From assembly GCF_010078235.1 (NCBI RefSeq), contig NZ_JAABOS010000002.1, forward strand, positions 186,001 through 250,000: a stretch of DNA of 64,000 nucleotides. Direction: 5' to 3'. The notes below the pieces were generated by a model, which worked only from the letters and a program-made list of their open reading frames with translations, did no database searches and was not told where the DNA came from. Below are positions 29,725 through 37,853 of this stretch, piece by piece. This DNA is from Cognatundibacterium crateris (GTDB lineage: Bacteria > Pseudomonadota > Gammaproteobacteria > Burkholderiales > Burkholderiaceae_D). Both the position numbers and the translations under genes were made by a program. Numbering within the stretch: position 1 is the first letter of the stretch; the number at the start of each line of letters is the position of its first letter.

Positions 29725-30639
29725 ATGAAAAAAAGTATTCCATCCAGCCTGCTTATCCTGAGTCTGATTGCTGCACTGAGTGCTTGCGGTGGCGGCAATG
29801 ACAACGCAGGAAATTCGAACGGCAATAGCAGCAGCGGTGGTAGTTCTGGCGGCAGTTCTGGAGGTGGCTCAGGTTCAGGCAGCTCTGCGGGTTTGACCGA
29901 GGCATTGAAAGTATTTGCTGAGAGCTGGACTGCTTCACAAATGGTCGCAGGCCTGCATGATTTTGCCGTCATTGCAGGCAACACCGGCAATTGCCCCAAA
30001 GGTGGCAGCGTCAGCTATGCCGGTGGCACCACCAGCATGAGCAATTGCGTACGCCGCTTCCCTGCCGATAACGCGTATCAGGGAGCCTTCAGCGGTGTGC
30101 CGAACCAGATCGGCAGCATTAAAATGCTTAACTTCCAAAGTAGCGGGGCGATCAAGGTGAATGTCGGTGACAATCCGGCAGTGACCCAATACCAAATCAG
30201 TAGCGCCAGCTTCACGACGACCGATGACACCAGCGACAGCAGTAAGGATGTGACCCAGATCGGTAGCGGTGTTGCCAGCTTCAGCCTGGGCACTGGCAAT
30301 TACAGCATGACGGCGGTAGGCGGCAATGCCAGCAACACTGGCAGCAGCCTGAGCATTGCCAATGGTTTTTTCTATACCCGTAATAATGGCTCAGCAAATC
30401 GTGTGGTCAATCTGGGCAATATCGTATTTGGTTCTGAAACCAATGGCATGACGACCCGCCCCAGCGCAGGCAAATACAATGTCGCCGTCGGCGGCAGCAG
30501 CACTGCCTGTGTGAATGTAGGTGTACAACTGATCAGCCTGAGCCAGCTGACTATCACTTGTGAAGCGACGAAAGAAAGCCGCACGCTGAACTGGACTGAC
30601 GCTGATCTGAAAGCTGCGCTGACCGCAGCACAGAACTGA
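29725..30639 (+). CDS. Lipoprotein with Gly/Ser linker, function unknown
   Basis: A 304-aa lipoprotein. The signal sequence ends in the lipobox LSAC, with Cys at about residue 21. A flexible Gly/Ser/Asn linker of about 35 residues follows, then a domain rich in Ser, Thr and Asn that I do not recognise. The linker suggests an anchor holding the domain away from the membrane. It lies 73 bp after the kinase, on the same strand, and ends at a terminator, so sigma factor, kinase and lipoprotein may form one unit. It could be a target or signal source of the system. That is inference. Confidence 0.75.
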   Translation: MKKSIPSSLLILSLIAALSACGGGNDNAGNSNGNSSSGGSSGGSSGGGSGSGSSAGLTEALKVFAESWTASQMVAGLHDFAVIAGNTGNCPKGGSVSYAGGTTSMSNCVRRFPADNAYQGAFSGVPNQIGSIKMLNFQSSGAIKVNVGDNPAVTQYQISSASFTTTDDTSDSSKDVTQIGSGVASFSLGTGNYSMTAVGGNASNTGSSLSIANGFFYTRNNGSANRVVNLGNIVFGSETNGMTTRPSAGKYNVAVGGSSTACVNVGVQLISLSQLTITCEATKESRTLNWTDADLKAALTAAQN

Positions 30640-30648
30640 GGCAGATAC

Positions 30649-30691
30649 AAAAAACGCTGGATAGCGTATGTTAGCTAAGCCAGCGTTTTTT
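30649..30691. terminator. Bidirectional intrinsic terminator (lipoprotein / phaM)
   Basis: AAAAAACGCTGG and CCAGCGTTTTTT form a stem around a 19-base loop. It sits between the convergent lipoprotein and phasin genes and carries A- and T-runs for both directions. Confidence 0.88.
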
Positions 30692-30733
30692 CCATGTTCT
30701 GTCAGTCAGCGGTTCGCTGATCTCCTTATATGA

Positions 30734-31627
30734 TTATTTGGCAGACTGCTTCTTAGTCTTGAGCGGCACGCTGGTCTTAACCTGGGTGCTGGCAGCAGAA
30801 CGGCTCTGTGTTTTTTTCGTGGCGACTGTGCCGCTCTTTTTGGCTGCTGTTGCAGGTTTGGCTGAACTGGCTTTGCTGACGGTGGCACGCGCCGCAGTTT
30901 TGCCCGAGGCTGGTTTAGCAGAGTTCGCGCGCTTCGTGCTGGCTGACTTGGCGGCTGGCCTGACTGAAGGCGATTTTTTTACAGCTTCCGGCTGTGCTTC
31001 TGCTGCTACGTTTTCGCTGCTGCCCGGCTCAGATTGCATCGCCTTACTGACCGCCTGCTTAAACTGATCCTGCAGCAAATTCCACCAGACCGCAGGATTA
31101 GAAAATGCGTTGGCGGACTCTTCAGCTGCAGATGTTTCCCGGCTGGCTGCGGTATCTGCTACTTGCGTTCCATCGGCGGCATCGGCTGCTTTTGCGGCTG
31201 CGGCAGGCGGCACTTCATCGCCGCTTTCACTGGCCACTTCAGTGTTCTTGTCACTGGCCGCTGACATCGGCCAGCCTGCGTTCGAAAATGCAGCACCGGC
31301 ACTGGCTGCGGCGGCGGTTTCTGCAGCTGCCTGCTGCGCCTCACGCGTATGCTGCACAAAGCTGTCACCCAGCGACTGCAAAGCTGCCAGCGTGGCGCGC
31401 TGCACTTCCAGCGTCTGTATGGTACCGCGCAGCATATTCATGTTCACGTTCAGCCAGGATTCTACGGTCTTCAAATCCTGAATTTTCTTATCCAGTTCAT
31501 CCAGCGACATCGGTGGCGCTACCATGCCAGGTACCTGCATACTGCCCCACAGTTTTTTAATAAAACCCAGGGGATCAGCCATCTGAGACATGCCGGGCGC
31601 TTCCGCACCGGTAAAGGGATTTTGCAT
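30734..31627 (-). CDS. phaM: PhaM-type polyhydroxyalkanoate granule protein
   Basis: A 297-aa protein of the PhaM family. The N-terminal region (PLGFIKKLWGSM, then LDELDKKIQDLKTVESWLNVN at about residues 43-63) is the conserved phasin-like part. An Ala-rich middle follows, and the last 90 residues are a Lys/Ala/Ser/Thr-rich histone-like tail. In Ralstonia, PhaM activates PHA synthase and tethers granules to the nucleoid through such a tail. No other pha gene is nearby. The gene is monocistronic and convergent with the lipoprotein gene. Confidence 0.85.
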   Translation of the reverse strand: MQNPFTGAEAPGMSQMADPLGFIKKLWGSMQVPGMVAPPMSLDELDKKIQDLKTVESWLNVNMNMLRGTIQTLEVQRATLAALQSLGDSFVQHTREAQQAAAETAAAASAGAAFSNAGWPMSAASDKNTEVASESGDEVPPAAAAKAADAADGTQVADTAASRETSAAEESANAFSNPAVWWNLLQDQFKQAVSKAMQSEPGSSENVAAEAQPEAVKKSPSVRPAAKSASTKRANSAKPASGKTAARATVSKASSAKPATAAKKSGTVATKKTQSRSAASTQVKTSVPLKTKKQSAK

Positions 31628-31908
31628 GGGTTACTCCGGTTAATATCATGGATAGTCGCGCACAGTGATGTTCAACACTGTAGCCAGCCACTGATGCAAG
31701 TCACTGCTGCAGGTTAATGCTGTAATTCAGCGCTGCGATTCACTACATCCTGAAAGACAGATGAGCAGATTTCATCTTGCACCAGCCATGACAGTCCGTC
31801 AACTATGAAAACTCAAGTCGGGTGCATGCCATGCCCCCTTACGCGCTGTCTGTGAGCGCCAGGCAAATTCTGATCGCGACCGTCGCTAAGTCGGTTTACA
31901 CTACGCCT

Positions 31909-33051
31909 ATGTCCTCAACACCAAGCCAGATGATGATCGCGATGCCGCCCGGACGCATGCACTACCTGTGGTTTGCCGGCCTGGCGCTGGCGGGCCATCT
32001 GCTGCTGTGGCAATGGAGTACACCAGCCATCCGGCCAGCGCCCGCGGTCAGCCCTAAGCTGGCACCAGTGACGGTGCAACTGGCCGTCAAACCAAAGGTC
32101 ACAGCAAGGGCTACGCCGCCTGCACTGCCACGTGCACGTGAAAGTACACGGCCCCAAATCGCAGCGCGCAGTCAGGCCATGCCTGCACCGCCTGCGGCCA
32201 GTGTCAGCTGGAGCGACAATAACGGCGCCGTAAGTACGGCATCGGAAGCAAGTGCGCAAACCGGTTCGCTCCATCAACTCAGTGAGCTCAGCAGCAGTAT
32301 CACGCTCGATCCAGTCACGGTGCTGACACCACTGACCGAATCCGATCAAAGTCTGAGCTTACATGGCTATGCGGCAATAGCGCCGGACAACGCTGTGTTA
32401 AAGACTAAGCTGGTCAGCGAGAGCCCGGGCAAAAATCCAGTTTATGGCTTGGGTGAAATTACGTTTCAGATTCAGGATGGCCGTTATCAGGTGAAAGTCC
32501 AGGCAGGTCTGGATTTGTTGTTAACCACACTAAATCTGTATCAAATGCAAAGCGAGGGGAACTGGACGGAATTCGGCTTGCAGCCGCAGACCATGATCGA
32601 GAAACGGAGTAAGCGCAGCGAGACCGCCACCCACTTTCAGCACGACAGCCAGACCATCAATTTTTCGTCCAGCAATCGCAGCACCGCATTACAGGCTGGT
32701 GCGCAAGACCGTGCCAGCATTTTCCTGCAACTGAGTGCACTCGGTAAGGGCTCACCCCAGTTATTCCAGGCGGGACAGCAATTGCGGGTACAGGTGGCTG
32801 AAGACCGCGAGGCGCAGGAATTCCTGTTTCAGGTACAGGCCAAAGAAATCCTGAAAACCCGCATGGGCGAGCTGGAGACCTGGCATATCATCCGTCCGCC
32901 GCGTGCCGGAAAATATAACTCCACACTGGAAATCTGGCTGGCTCCCGGCAGGCAATGGTATCCGGTGCAAATCCGTAATACTCAATCGAATGGTACGGTC
33001 ACCAGCCAATATGTGACCGCCATCCTCAACCCCGAGAAAGGAAGTTCCTGA
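31909..33051 (+). CDS. DUF3108 protein with N-terminal membrane anchor
   Basis: An envelope protein of about 380 aa. One N-terminal membrane helix (LWFAGLALAGHLLLW) is followed by a Pro/Ala/Val-rich periplasmic linker. The C-terminal DUF3108 domain of about 230 residues ends with LEIWLAPGRQWYPVQIR. Function is unknown; the domain is all-beta and lipocalin-like in predictions of the family. The start is uncertain: ATG 31909 or a GTG at 31822, neither with a good ribosome-binding site. The stop overlaps the next gene's ATG (TGATG), so it is coupled to a second DUF3108 gene. Confidence 0.78.
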   Translation: MSSTPSQMMIAMPPGRMHYLWFAGLALAGHLLLWQWSTPAIRPAPAVSPKLAPVTVQLAVKPKVTARATPPALPRARESTRPQIAARSQAMPAPPAASVSWSDNNGAVSTASEASAQTGSLHQLSELSSSITLDPVTVLTPLTESDQSLSLHGYAAIAPDNAVLKTKLVSESPGKNPVYGLGEITFQIQDGRYQVKVQAGLDLLLTTLNLYQMQSEGNWTEFGLQPQTMIEKRSKRSETATHFQHDSQTINFSSSNRSTALQAGAQDRASIFLQLSALGKGSPQLFQAGQQLRVQVAEDREAQEFLFQVQAKEILKTRMGELETWHIIRPPRAGKYNSTLEIWLAPGRQWYPVQIRNTQSNGTVTSQYVTAILNPEKGSS

Positions 33052-33785
33052 TGTCTCACGCAATCATCCGCACTCTGCTTGGCGTATGTCTGTGGCAAAG
33101 TCTGGCGGCATTCGCAGCAGACAGTTTTCCGGCGACCCAGCTGGCGCCTGCGGCAGAACTGCAATACAGCATCAAAGCCAGACAAAGCGGCTTGAGTATA
33201 GGCGGCTCAGCGCTGGTACGCTGGCAGCAGCAAGATGGAAAATACAGCATACACAGCGAAACCCGCGCGGTACTGGTTGGGAAAATTCTAACCACCAGTA
33301 GTCAGGGCAGCATAGATGAACAGGGTCTGGCACCTGAGCTGTTCACAGAAAAACGTTTCGGCAAACCGGAAACCCAGACTATCTTTGACCGCCAGAATAA
33401 AAAAATCAAATTCAGCACTTCAGCCGAAACCTATCCGATTAAAGGTGGAGAACAGGATCGCAGCAGCGCGACCTGGCAATTGATCGCCCAGGCCAGGGCG
33501 GCCAGTACCCATTTCACCACCGGCAGCGAATGGAAAATGTTTGTTGCGGGCCGCCGGGATGCAGAAATCTGGACCTTCAAAGTAGTAGGTACAGAAAACG
33601 TACGCACCGCGCTCGGAGAATACCAGTGCATCCATATCAGCAAGGCGCCACCGCCTGACTCCAAAGATCAGCAACTCGATATCTGGCTTGCGCCTGGACT
33701 CAACTGGTATCCAGTGCGGCTGCGCTTTAATGACGCAGATGGTGACTTTGTCGATCAGGTGCTGGAAAGTGTCACCAAGCTCTGA
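33051..33785 (+). CDS. Secreted DUF3108 protein
   Basis: A DUF3108 protein of 244 aa with a cleavable signal peptide (LGVCLWQSLAAFAAD). The mature domain shows LQYSIKARQSGLSIGGSALV near its start and LDIWLAPGLNWYPVRLRF near its end. The latter is the same closing motif as in the upstream protein, so the two genes are probably an old duplication. Function is unknown. It is translationally coupled to the upstream gene. Confidence 0.85.
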   Translation: MSHAIIRTLLGVCLWQSLAAFAADSFPATQLAPAAELQYSIKARQSGLSIGGSALVRWQQQDGKYSIHSETRAVLVGKILTTSSQGSIDEQGLAPELFTEKRFGKPETQTIFDRQNKKIKFSTSAETYPIKGGEQDRSSATWQLIAQARAASTHFTTGSEWKMFVAGRRDAEIWTFKVVGTENVRTALGEYQCIHISKAPPPDSKDQQLDIWLAPGLNWYPVRLRFNDADGDFVDQVLESVTKL

Positions 33786-33832
33786 AAATAGTGAAAAAAG
33801 CAGACATTTCGCTGTATCCATTTTCGCTTTAC

Positions 33833-33846
33833 TTTCCACGTGGAAA
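33833..33846. promoter_or_regulatory. TTTCCACGTGGAAA palindrome (parS-like)
   Basis: A perfect 14-bp palindrome 48 bp after the second DUF3108 gene. The central 12 bases match the core TTnCACGTGnAA of chromosomal parS sites, but the outer four bases differ from the parS consensus. Binding by ParB is possible but unproven. Confidence 0.3.
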
Positions 33847-33879
33847 CTAAAGGAAATTTCAAATTTCATACACCTTGTT

Positions 33880-33928
33880 AAAAAAGACGGAATAATTTCC
33901 ACACGGAAAATATTCCGTCTTTTTTTTA
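33880..33928 (+). terminator. Intrinsic terminator after DUF3108 genes
   Basis: A long stem (AAAGACGGAATA pairing with TATTCCGTCTTT), topped by a second small hairpin TTTCC-ACAC-GGAAA, then a run of eight T. It lies 95 bp after the DUF3108 stop and just before the promoter region of the carrier-protein cluster. Confidence 0.88.
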
Positions 33929-34007
33929 TAAAACTTGACAGTTTTTAACTCAAAAAAATTGTCTATCGGCTATCCTATTACCTTTAGTTACACTTTCGCA
34001 GGCTGCC

Positions 34008-34514
34008 ATGTTAAGCGCCACGGATTTTCCACATTTTTCAGTTCGTCGACGCCGCTCTGCACAGCAACATGGAGCTGGCACCGTGGTGGTTGGCACCGAC
34101 CTGGTATGGATACCTGAAGTCGCCAACTCAGTTTCCCGCTTCGGTCAACGCTACCTGAATAAACTGTTCAGCGCCACTGAATTGCGTGACTGTGAGGGCA
34201 TACCAGAGCGCCGGTATGCCAGCCTGGCTGCACGCTTTGCAGCGAAAGAAGCCGTCATGAAAATTCTCGGCCTGCACGCTGATCAAGCGATCCCCTGGCG
34301 CGCAATCGAAGTGATACGGCCCCGTGGAACATCACCTTCGATACGCCTGCACGAGCCGGCTATCGCGCTGGCCAAACAGGCAGGCATAGATCACTGCGCA
34401 CTCAGTATGAGTCACGACCACGACTATGCAACAGCAACCGTCATCGCAACGAGATCTTTGAAAAAATCGGCTCGCAGTTGCAGCAAAGCTTCTCTCTCTT
34501 CCCCATTTCATTGA
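34008..34514 (+). CDS. Dedicated AcpS-type 4'-phosphopantetheinyl transferase
   Basis: A holo-ACP synthase-like enzyme of 168 aa that would attach phosphopantetheine from CoA to the carrier protein encoded next. The AcpS core shows VGTDLVWIPEV with the Mg-binding Asp, RFAAKEAVMKILG and the closing LSMSHDHDYATATVIA. It has about 25 extra basic residues at the N-terminus and a short extension at the C-terminus compared with E. coli AcpS (126 aa). Housekeeping acpS normally sits beside pdxJ, so this is probably a second, cluster-specific enzyme. It heads the cluster; TTGACA at 33935 is a possible -35 box. Confidence 0.82.
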   Translation: MLSATDFPHFSVRRRRSAQQHGAGTVVVGTDLVWIPEVANSVSRFGQRYLNKLFSATELRDCEGIPERRYASLAARFAAKEAVMKILGLHADQAIPWRAIEVIRPRGTSPSIRLHEPAIALAKQAGIDHCALSMSHDHDYATATVIATRSLKKSARSCSKASLSSPFH

Positions 34515-34530
34515 TAAAAAAGGTTAGCCC

Positions 34531-34770
34531 ATGAGTAAAGAAAAAATCCGCCAGGTTCTCAAGGAACAAGGCAAATTCAGCACTGACATCGACAGCCTGT
34601 CTGATGACGCAGATTTGTACGAAGCTGGCATGACTTCACATGCCAGCGTGAATGTGATGCTGGCTCTGGAAGATGCCTTCGATCTGGAGTTTCCGGACCG
34701 CATGCTGAAACGCAGCGTGTTTGAAAGCATCAATGCGATTCATGCCGCCATTGAAGAATTGAGCGCCTGA
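34531..34770 (+). CDS. Stand-alone carrier protein
   Basis: An acyl/aminoacyl carrier protein of 79 aa. The phosphopantetheine Ser is residue 36 in GMTSHASV, where the usual DSL is TSH. The following VNVMLALEDAFDLEFPD is normal for carrier proteins. It sits 16 bp after the transferase gene and 2 bp before the dehydrogenase-like gene. Neighbouring genes suggest it carries an amino acid rather than a fatty acid. Confidence 0.88.
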   Translation: MSKEKIRQVLKEQGKFSTDIDSLSDDADLYEAGMTSHASVNVMLALEDAFDLEFPDRMLKRSVFESINAIHAAIEELSA

Positions 34771-34772
34771 TC

Positions 34773-35936
34773 ATGCAAAGCTCTTCACTCATTCAAACAG
34801 CACGCCTGATAGCCAAAGACTTTGCTGCACCCCATGCGGATGCAGTGGATCGTGATGCACGTTTTCCACAAGCAGCGATAGACGCATTAAAGCAGGAAAA
34901 ATTGCTGAGCGCCTATATACCGGTTGAACTCGGTGGCGCAGGTGCCAGCCTGAGTGAATTAGTGGAGATCTGTGAAATTCTGGGGCGCCAGTGTGCCGCC
35001 ACCGCCATGATATTCGCGATGCATCAGATTCAGGTCATCACCCTGGTCGAACATGCTGCCGATCACCCCTGGTACCGACAATATCTGCAGGATCTGGTCA
35101 AACATCAGTATCTGATTGCTTCGGTGACTTCTGAAGTCGGCGTCGGTGGCGAAATGCGCCGCAGCCGTTGCGCGGTCGAGCTCAATGGCGATCAGTTCAG
35201 TCTGGTGAAAGATGCCACCACAATTTCCTATGGTGCCCAGGCCGATGATTTGCTGGTCACGGCACGTCGCCATGCTGACGCTGCCAACAGCGATCAGTCA
35301 CTGATCCTGGTACGCAAAGCAGATTACACGCTGGAGCAAAAAGGAAACTGGGATACCATGGGTATGCGTGGCACGTGCAGCCCGCCCTTCCTGATGACGG
35401 CCAGCGGCCATCGCGATCAGATTATGGAAGTTCCTTTCGGCGATATGTCTGCGCGTACCGTGGTGCCGGTATCGCATTTGCTGTGGGGCGGTTGCTGGCT
35501 GGGCTGCGCCACTGCGGCGGTCAACAAGGCACGCAGTTTTGTACGCGGACAAGCCAGATCCAATCCCGGTACTGTCCCGCCAACTGCACTGCGCCTGGCG
35601 GAATTAGTCAGCATGCTGCAAAGCCTGCGCACTTCAGTGCAGGCTTGCCTGACCGAATACGAACAATTATCCGCTGCCAGCGATGCCGCTACCGGCCCGC
35701 TTTCTTCGATTGCGTATTCCCTCAAAATGAATAATCTGAAAGTGGATGCGACCCAGGCCTTGCCACAAATCGTGATCAAAGCCCTGTCCATCTGCGGCAT
35801 TCTGGCCTATAAAAATGACAGCAAATTCAGCATGAGCCGTCATCTGCGTGACGGCCTGTCTGCCGCACTGATGGTGGGTAATGACCGGATACTGGCGACT
35901 AATGCCAACCTGTTGCTGGTTCTCAAAGACGACTGA
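34773..35936 (+). CDS. Acyl-CoA-dehydrogenase-like flavoprotein acting on carrier protein
   Basis: A 387-aa protein with the acyl-CoA dehydrogenase fold. Conserved parts include ELGGAGASLSELVEICEILG, IASVTSEVGVGGEM and a C-terminal CGILAYKNDSKFSMSRHLRD. At the place where ordinary enzymes have the catalytic Glu in YEGT, this protein reads MVGNDRI, so the classical base is absent or moved. Related flavoproteins oxidise aminoacyl groups on carrier proteins, for example prolyl-S-PCP to pyrrolyl. Its place between a carrier protein and an amino acid:carrier ligase makes a carrier-bound substrate likely. Confidence 0.83.
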   Translation: MQSSSLIQTARLIAKDFAAPHADAVDRDARFPQAAIDALKQEKLLSAYIPVELGGAGASLSELVEICEILGRQCAATAMIFAMHQIQVITLVEHAADHPWYRQYLQDLVKHQYLIASVTSEVGVGGEMRRSRCAVELNGDQFSLVKDATTISYGAQADDLLVTARRHADAANSDQSLILVRKADYTLEQKGNWDTMGMRGTCSPPFLMTASGHRDQIMEVPFGDMSARTVVPVSHLLWGGCWLGCATAAVNKARSFVRGQARSNPGTVPPTALRLAELVSMLQSLRTSVQACLTEYEQLSAASDAATGPLSSIAYSLKMNNLKVDATQALPQIVIKALSICGILAYKNDSKFSMSRHLRDGLSAALMVGNDRILATNANLLLVLKDD

Positions 35937-35949
35937 TAAAGGAAGCGCC

Positions 35950-36861
35950 ATGTCTATCGATTTTTCTCCTGAAATACTGAGCAATGACCTGATCGCAGCC
36001 GGTCATATTATTCCTGTCGGCGTACAAGGCATATTTGGCCGCGGACCGGTGTTTGAAGAAGTACTGCGCCGCTTTGATGATTATGTCTCGCGCGTCGCGG
36101 CAGCCGATCAGGCCACCCGCATGTCTTTCCCGCCCTGCCTGGACCGCAAAGTGCTGGAACGCAGCGAATATCTGGACTCTTTCCCGCAATTGGCAGGCAC
36201 CATATTCAGCTTTACCGGCAATGAAGCCCAGCACAAGGAACTGATAGAAAACGTGCATGAAGGGCGTCCCTGGACCCATTTGCAAACCATGACTGGCGTC
36301 TGTCTGACTCCAGCTGCCTGCTATCCGGTATATCCGAGTTTCACCGGTACCCTGCCCGAAGGTGGTCGTCTGGTGGATATGCAAAACTGGGTATTCCGCA
36401 ATGAACCTTCGCCAGAGCCAACCCGTATGCAATCCTTCCGTGTGCGCGAGTTTGTGCGTGTAGGTACGCCGGACATGGTAGTAGCATGGCGCGATCTGTG
36501 GTTGCAACGTGGCCTCGATATCCTGCAATCGCTGGGACTGCCTGCGCACTCTGAAGTCGCTTCTGATCCTTTCTTTGGCCGTGGTGGCCGCATGCTGGCC
36601 GCGAATCAGCGTGAACAGCAATTGAAATTTGAAGTCGTGATTCCTGTCATTTCACAAGAGAAACCGACAGCGGTATGCTCCTTCAATTACCATCAGGATC
36701 ACTTCGGCAAATTGTTTGACATTCAGACGGCCGATGGTGAAGTGGCGCATACCGCCTGCCTGGGTTTTGGGCTGGAACGGATCGTGATGGCATTATTCAA
36801 AACCCATGGCATGGATACCGCTGGCTGGCCTGCAGCGACACGCGATATTTTAGGCTTATGA
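35950..36861 (+). CDS. Amino acid:[carrier protein] ligase (seryl-tRNA-synthetase-like)
   Basis: A 303-aa class II aminoacyl-tRNA-synthetase-like enzyme without a tRNA-binding arm. Such proteins activate an amino acid with ATP and load it on the phosphopantetheine of a carrier protein (described in Bradyrhizobium and Agrobacterium). Motif 2 is VFRNEPSPEPTRMQSFRVREF and motif 3 is GFGLERIVMAL. The likely zinc ligands Cys124, Glu167 and Cys270 match the Cys-Glu-Cys triad of the characterised glycine enzyme in spacing. ATG 35950 has GGAAG upstream. The amino acid used cannot be told from the sequence; Gly or Ala is typical. The stop overlaps the DUF1839 start. Confidence 0.88.
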   Translation: MSIDFSPEILSNDLIAAGHIIPVGVQGIFGRGPVFEEVLRRFDDYVSRVAAADQATRMSFPPCLDRKVLERSEYLDSFPQLAGTIFSFTGNEAQHKELIENVHEGRPWTHLQTMTGVCLTPAACYPVYPSFTGTLPEGGRLVDMQNWVFRNEPSPEPTRMQSFRVREFVRVGTPDMVVAWRDLWLQRGLDILQSLGLPAHSEVASDPFFGRGGRMLAANQREQQLKFEVVIPVISQEKPTAVCSFNYHQDHFGKLFDIQTADGEVAHTACLGFGLERIVMALFKTHGMDTAGWPAATRDILGL

Positions 36862-37853
36862 CTCTGCACGCCCTGCCCCCTATCGTACTGAGCGAGTACC
36901 GCCAGCACAGTCTGCACGGTCCGGATCGCGACTGGGCGGAAACCAATTGCTATATCGATGTCTGGGTTGAGGTTTTGCATGCGCAAGGCCTCAATCCGCT
37001 GGCCTGTTTGTCCATGGTATTTGCGAATGATTTCGACGGTGACCAGTGGACATTTTACAAGCCGCCGCATGAAGATTTGTTTGCGCTATACGGCATCGAT
37101 GTGCAAGAACTCAATGTCTGGCGCGGCTTGCTGCCCAACGCAAGTGAGCAGCTCAGGCGCGGGCGGCTGGTGCTGACCGAAACCGATTCGTTTTACCTGC
37201 CGGACACGGCCGGCACTGACTATCGCAGCAATCACGTCAAAACCACGATCGCAATACAGGAACTCGACCTGGAGCAGCAACGCATGGGCTATTTCCACAA
37301 TAGCAGCTACCATGAATTGCAGGGAGAGGATTTCATTGAGACCTTCCGCATAGGCAAGCCCTATGATCCGACGTTCATGCCTTTGTTTGCTGAATTCGTG
37401 CGCCTGGACCGGGTACAAATCAAAACCGAGCCTGAGCTTGCCGCGATCGCATTGCAGCTGCTGCGCAAACATCTGGCGCGCCGTCCACACGGCAACCCGG
37501 TTTCTGCATTTCTGCCGGTTTTCGTACAGGATGTGGAAGCACTTAAAGAACAAGGGATGGCGGCTTATCACGCGTATGCATTTGCCACCCTGCGCCAGCT
37601 GGGTGCCGGCTTCAGCCTCGGCAGCCAACATCTGCACTGGCTGCAAGCCAGTACCGGTGCCGATTTCAGTACGGCAGCACATGAGTTTCAGGCGATATCC
37701 GAAAACTGCAAAACCCTGCTGCTGAAAACTGCCAGGGCCGTCATGGGCAAGCGCGCAGTTGATTTAGCGCCACTGGTCAGCCAGATGGCAGAACACTGGG
37801 ATCAGGGTATGCGTGCCTTACAACATAGTCTGGATCACTTAGCTTCCACATGA
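36858..37853 (+). CDS. DUF1839 family protein
   Basis: A 331-aa DUF1839 protein. The family is known mainly from neighbourhoods with amino acid:[carrier protein] ligases. Visible segments are NCYIDVWVEVLH near residue 30, FEGDQWTF-like FDGDQWTFYKPPHEDL and TDYRSNHVKTTI. No catalytic motif is established. A role in moving the aminoacyl group from the carrier protein is an inference from position. It overlaps both neighbours by ATGA. Confidence 0.85.
   Translation: MTLHALPPIVLSEYRQHSLHGPDRDWAETNCYIDVWVEVLHAQGLNPLACLSMVFANDFDGDQWTFYKPPHEDLFALYGIDVQELNVWRGLLPNASEQLRRGRLVLTETDSFYLPDTAGTDYRSNHVKTTIAIQELDLEQQRMGYFHNSSYHELQGEDFIETFRIGKPYDPTFMPLFAEFVRLDRVQIKTEPELAAIALQLLRKHLARRPHGNPVSAFLPVFVQDVEALKEQGMAAYHAYAFATLRQLGAGFSLGSQHLHWLQASTGADFSTAAHEFQAISENCKTLLLKTARAVMGKRAVDLAPLVSQMAEHWDQGMRALQHSLDHLAST

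Noticed and set aside
33935-33966. TTGACA promoter-like sequence before the phosphopantetheinyl transferase gene
   Set aside because: The -35 box is good, but no -10 box lies at normal spacing, so I did not list it as a promoter. It is mentioned only in the gene entry.
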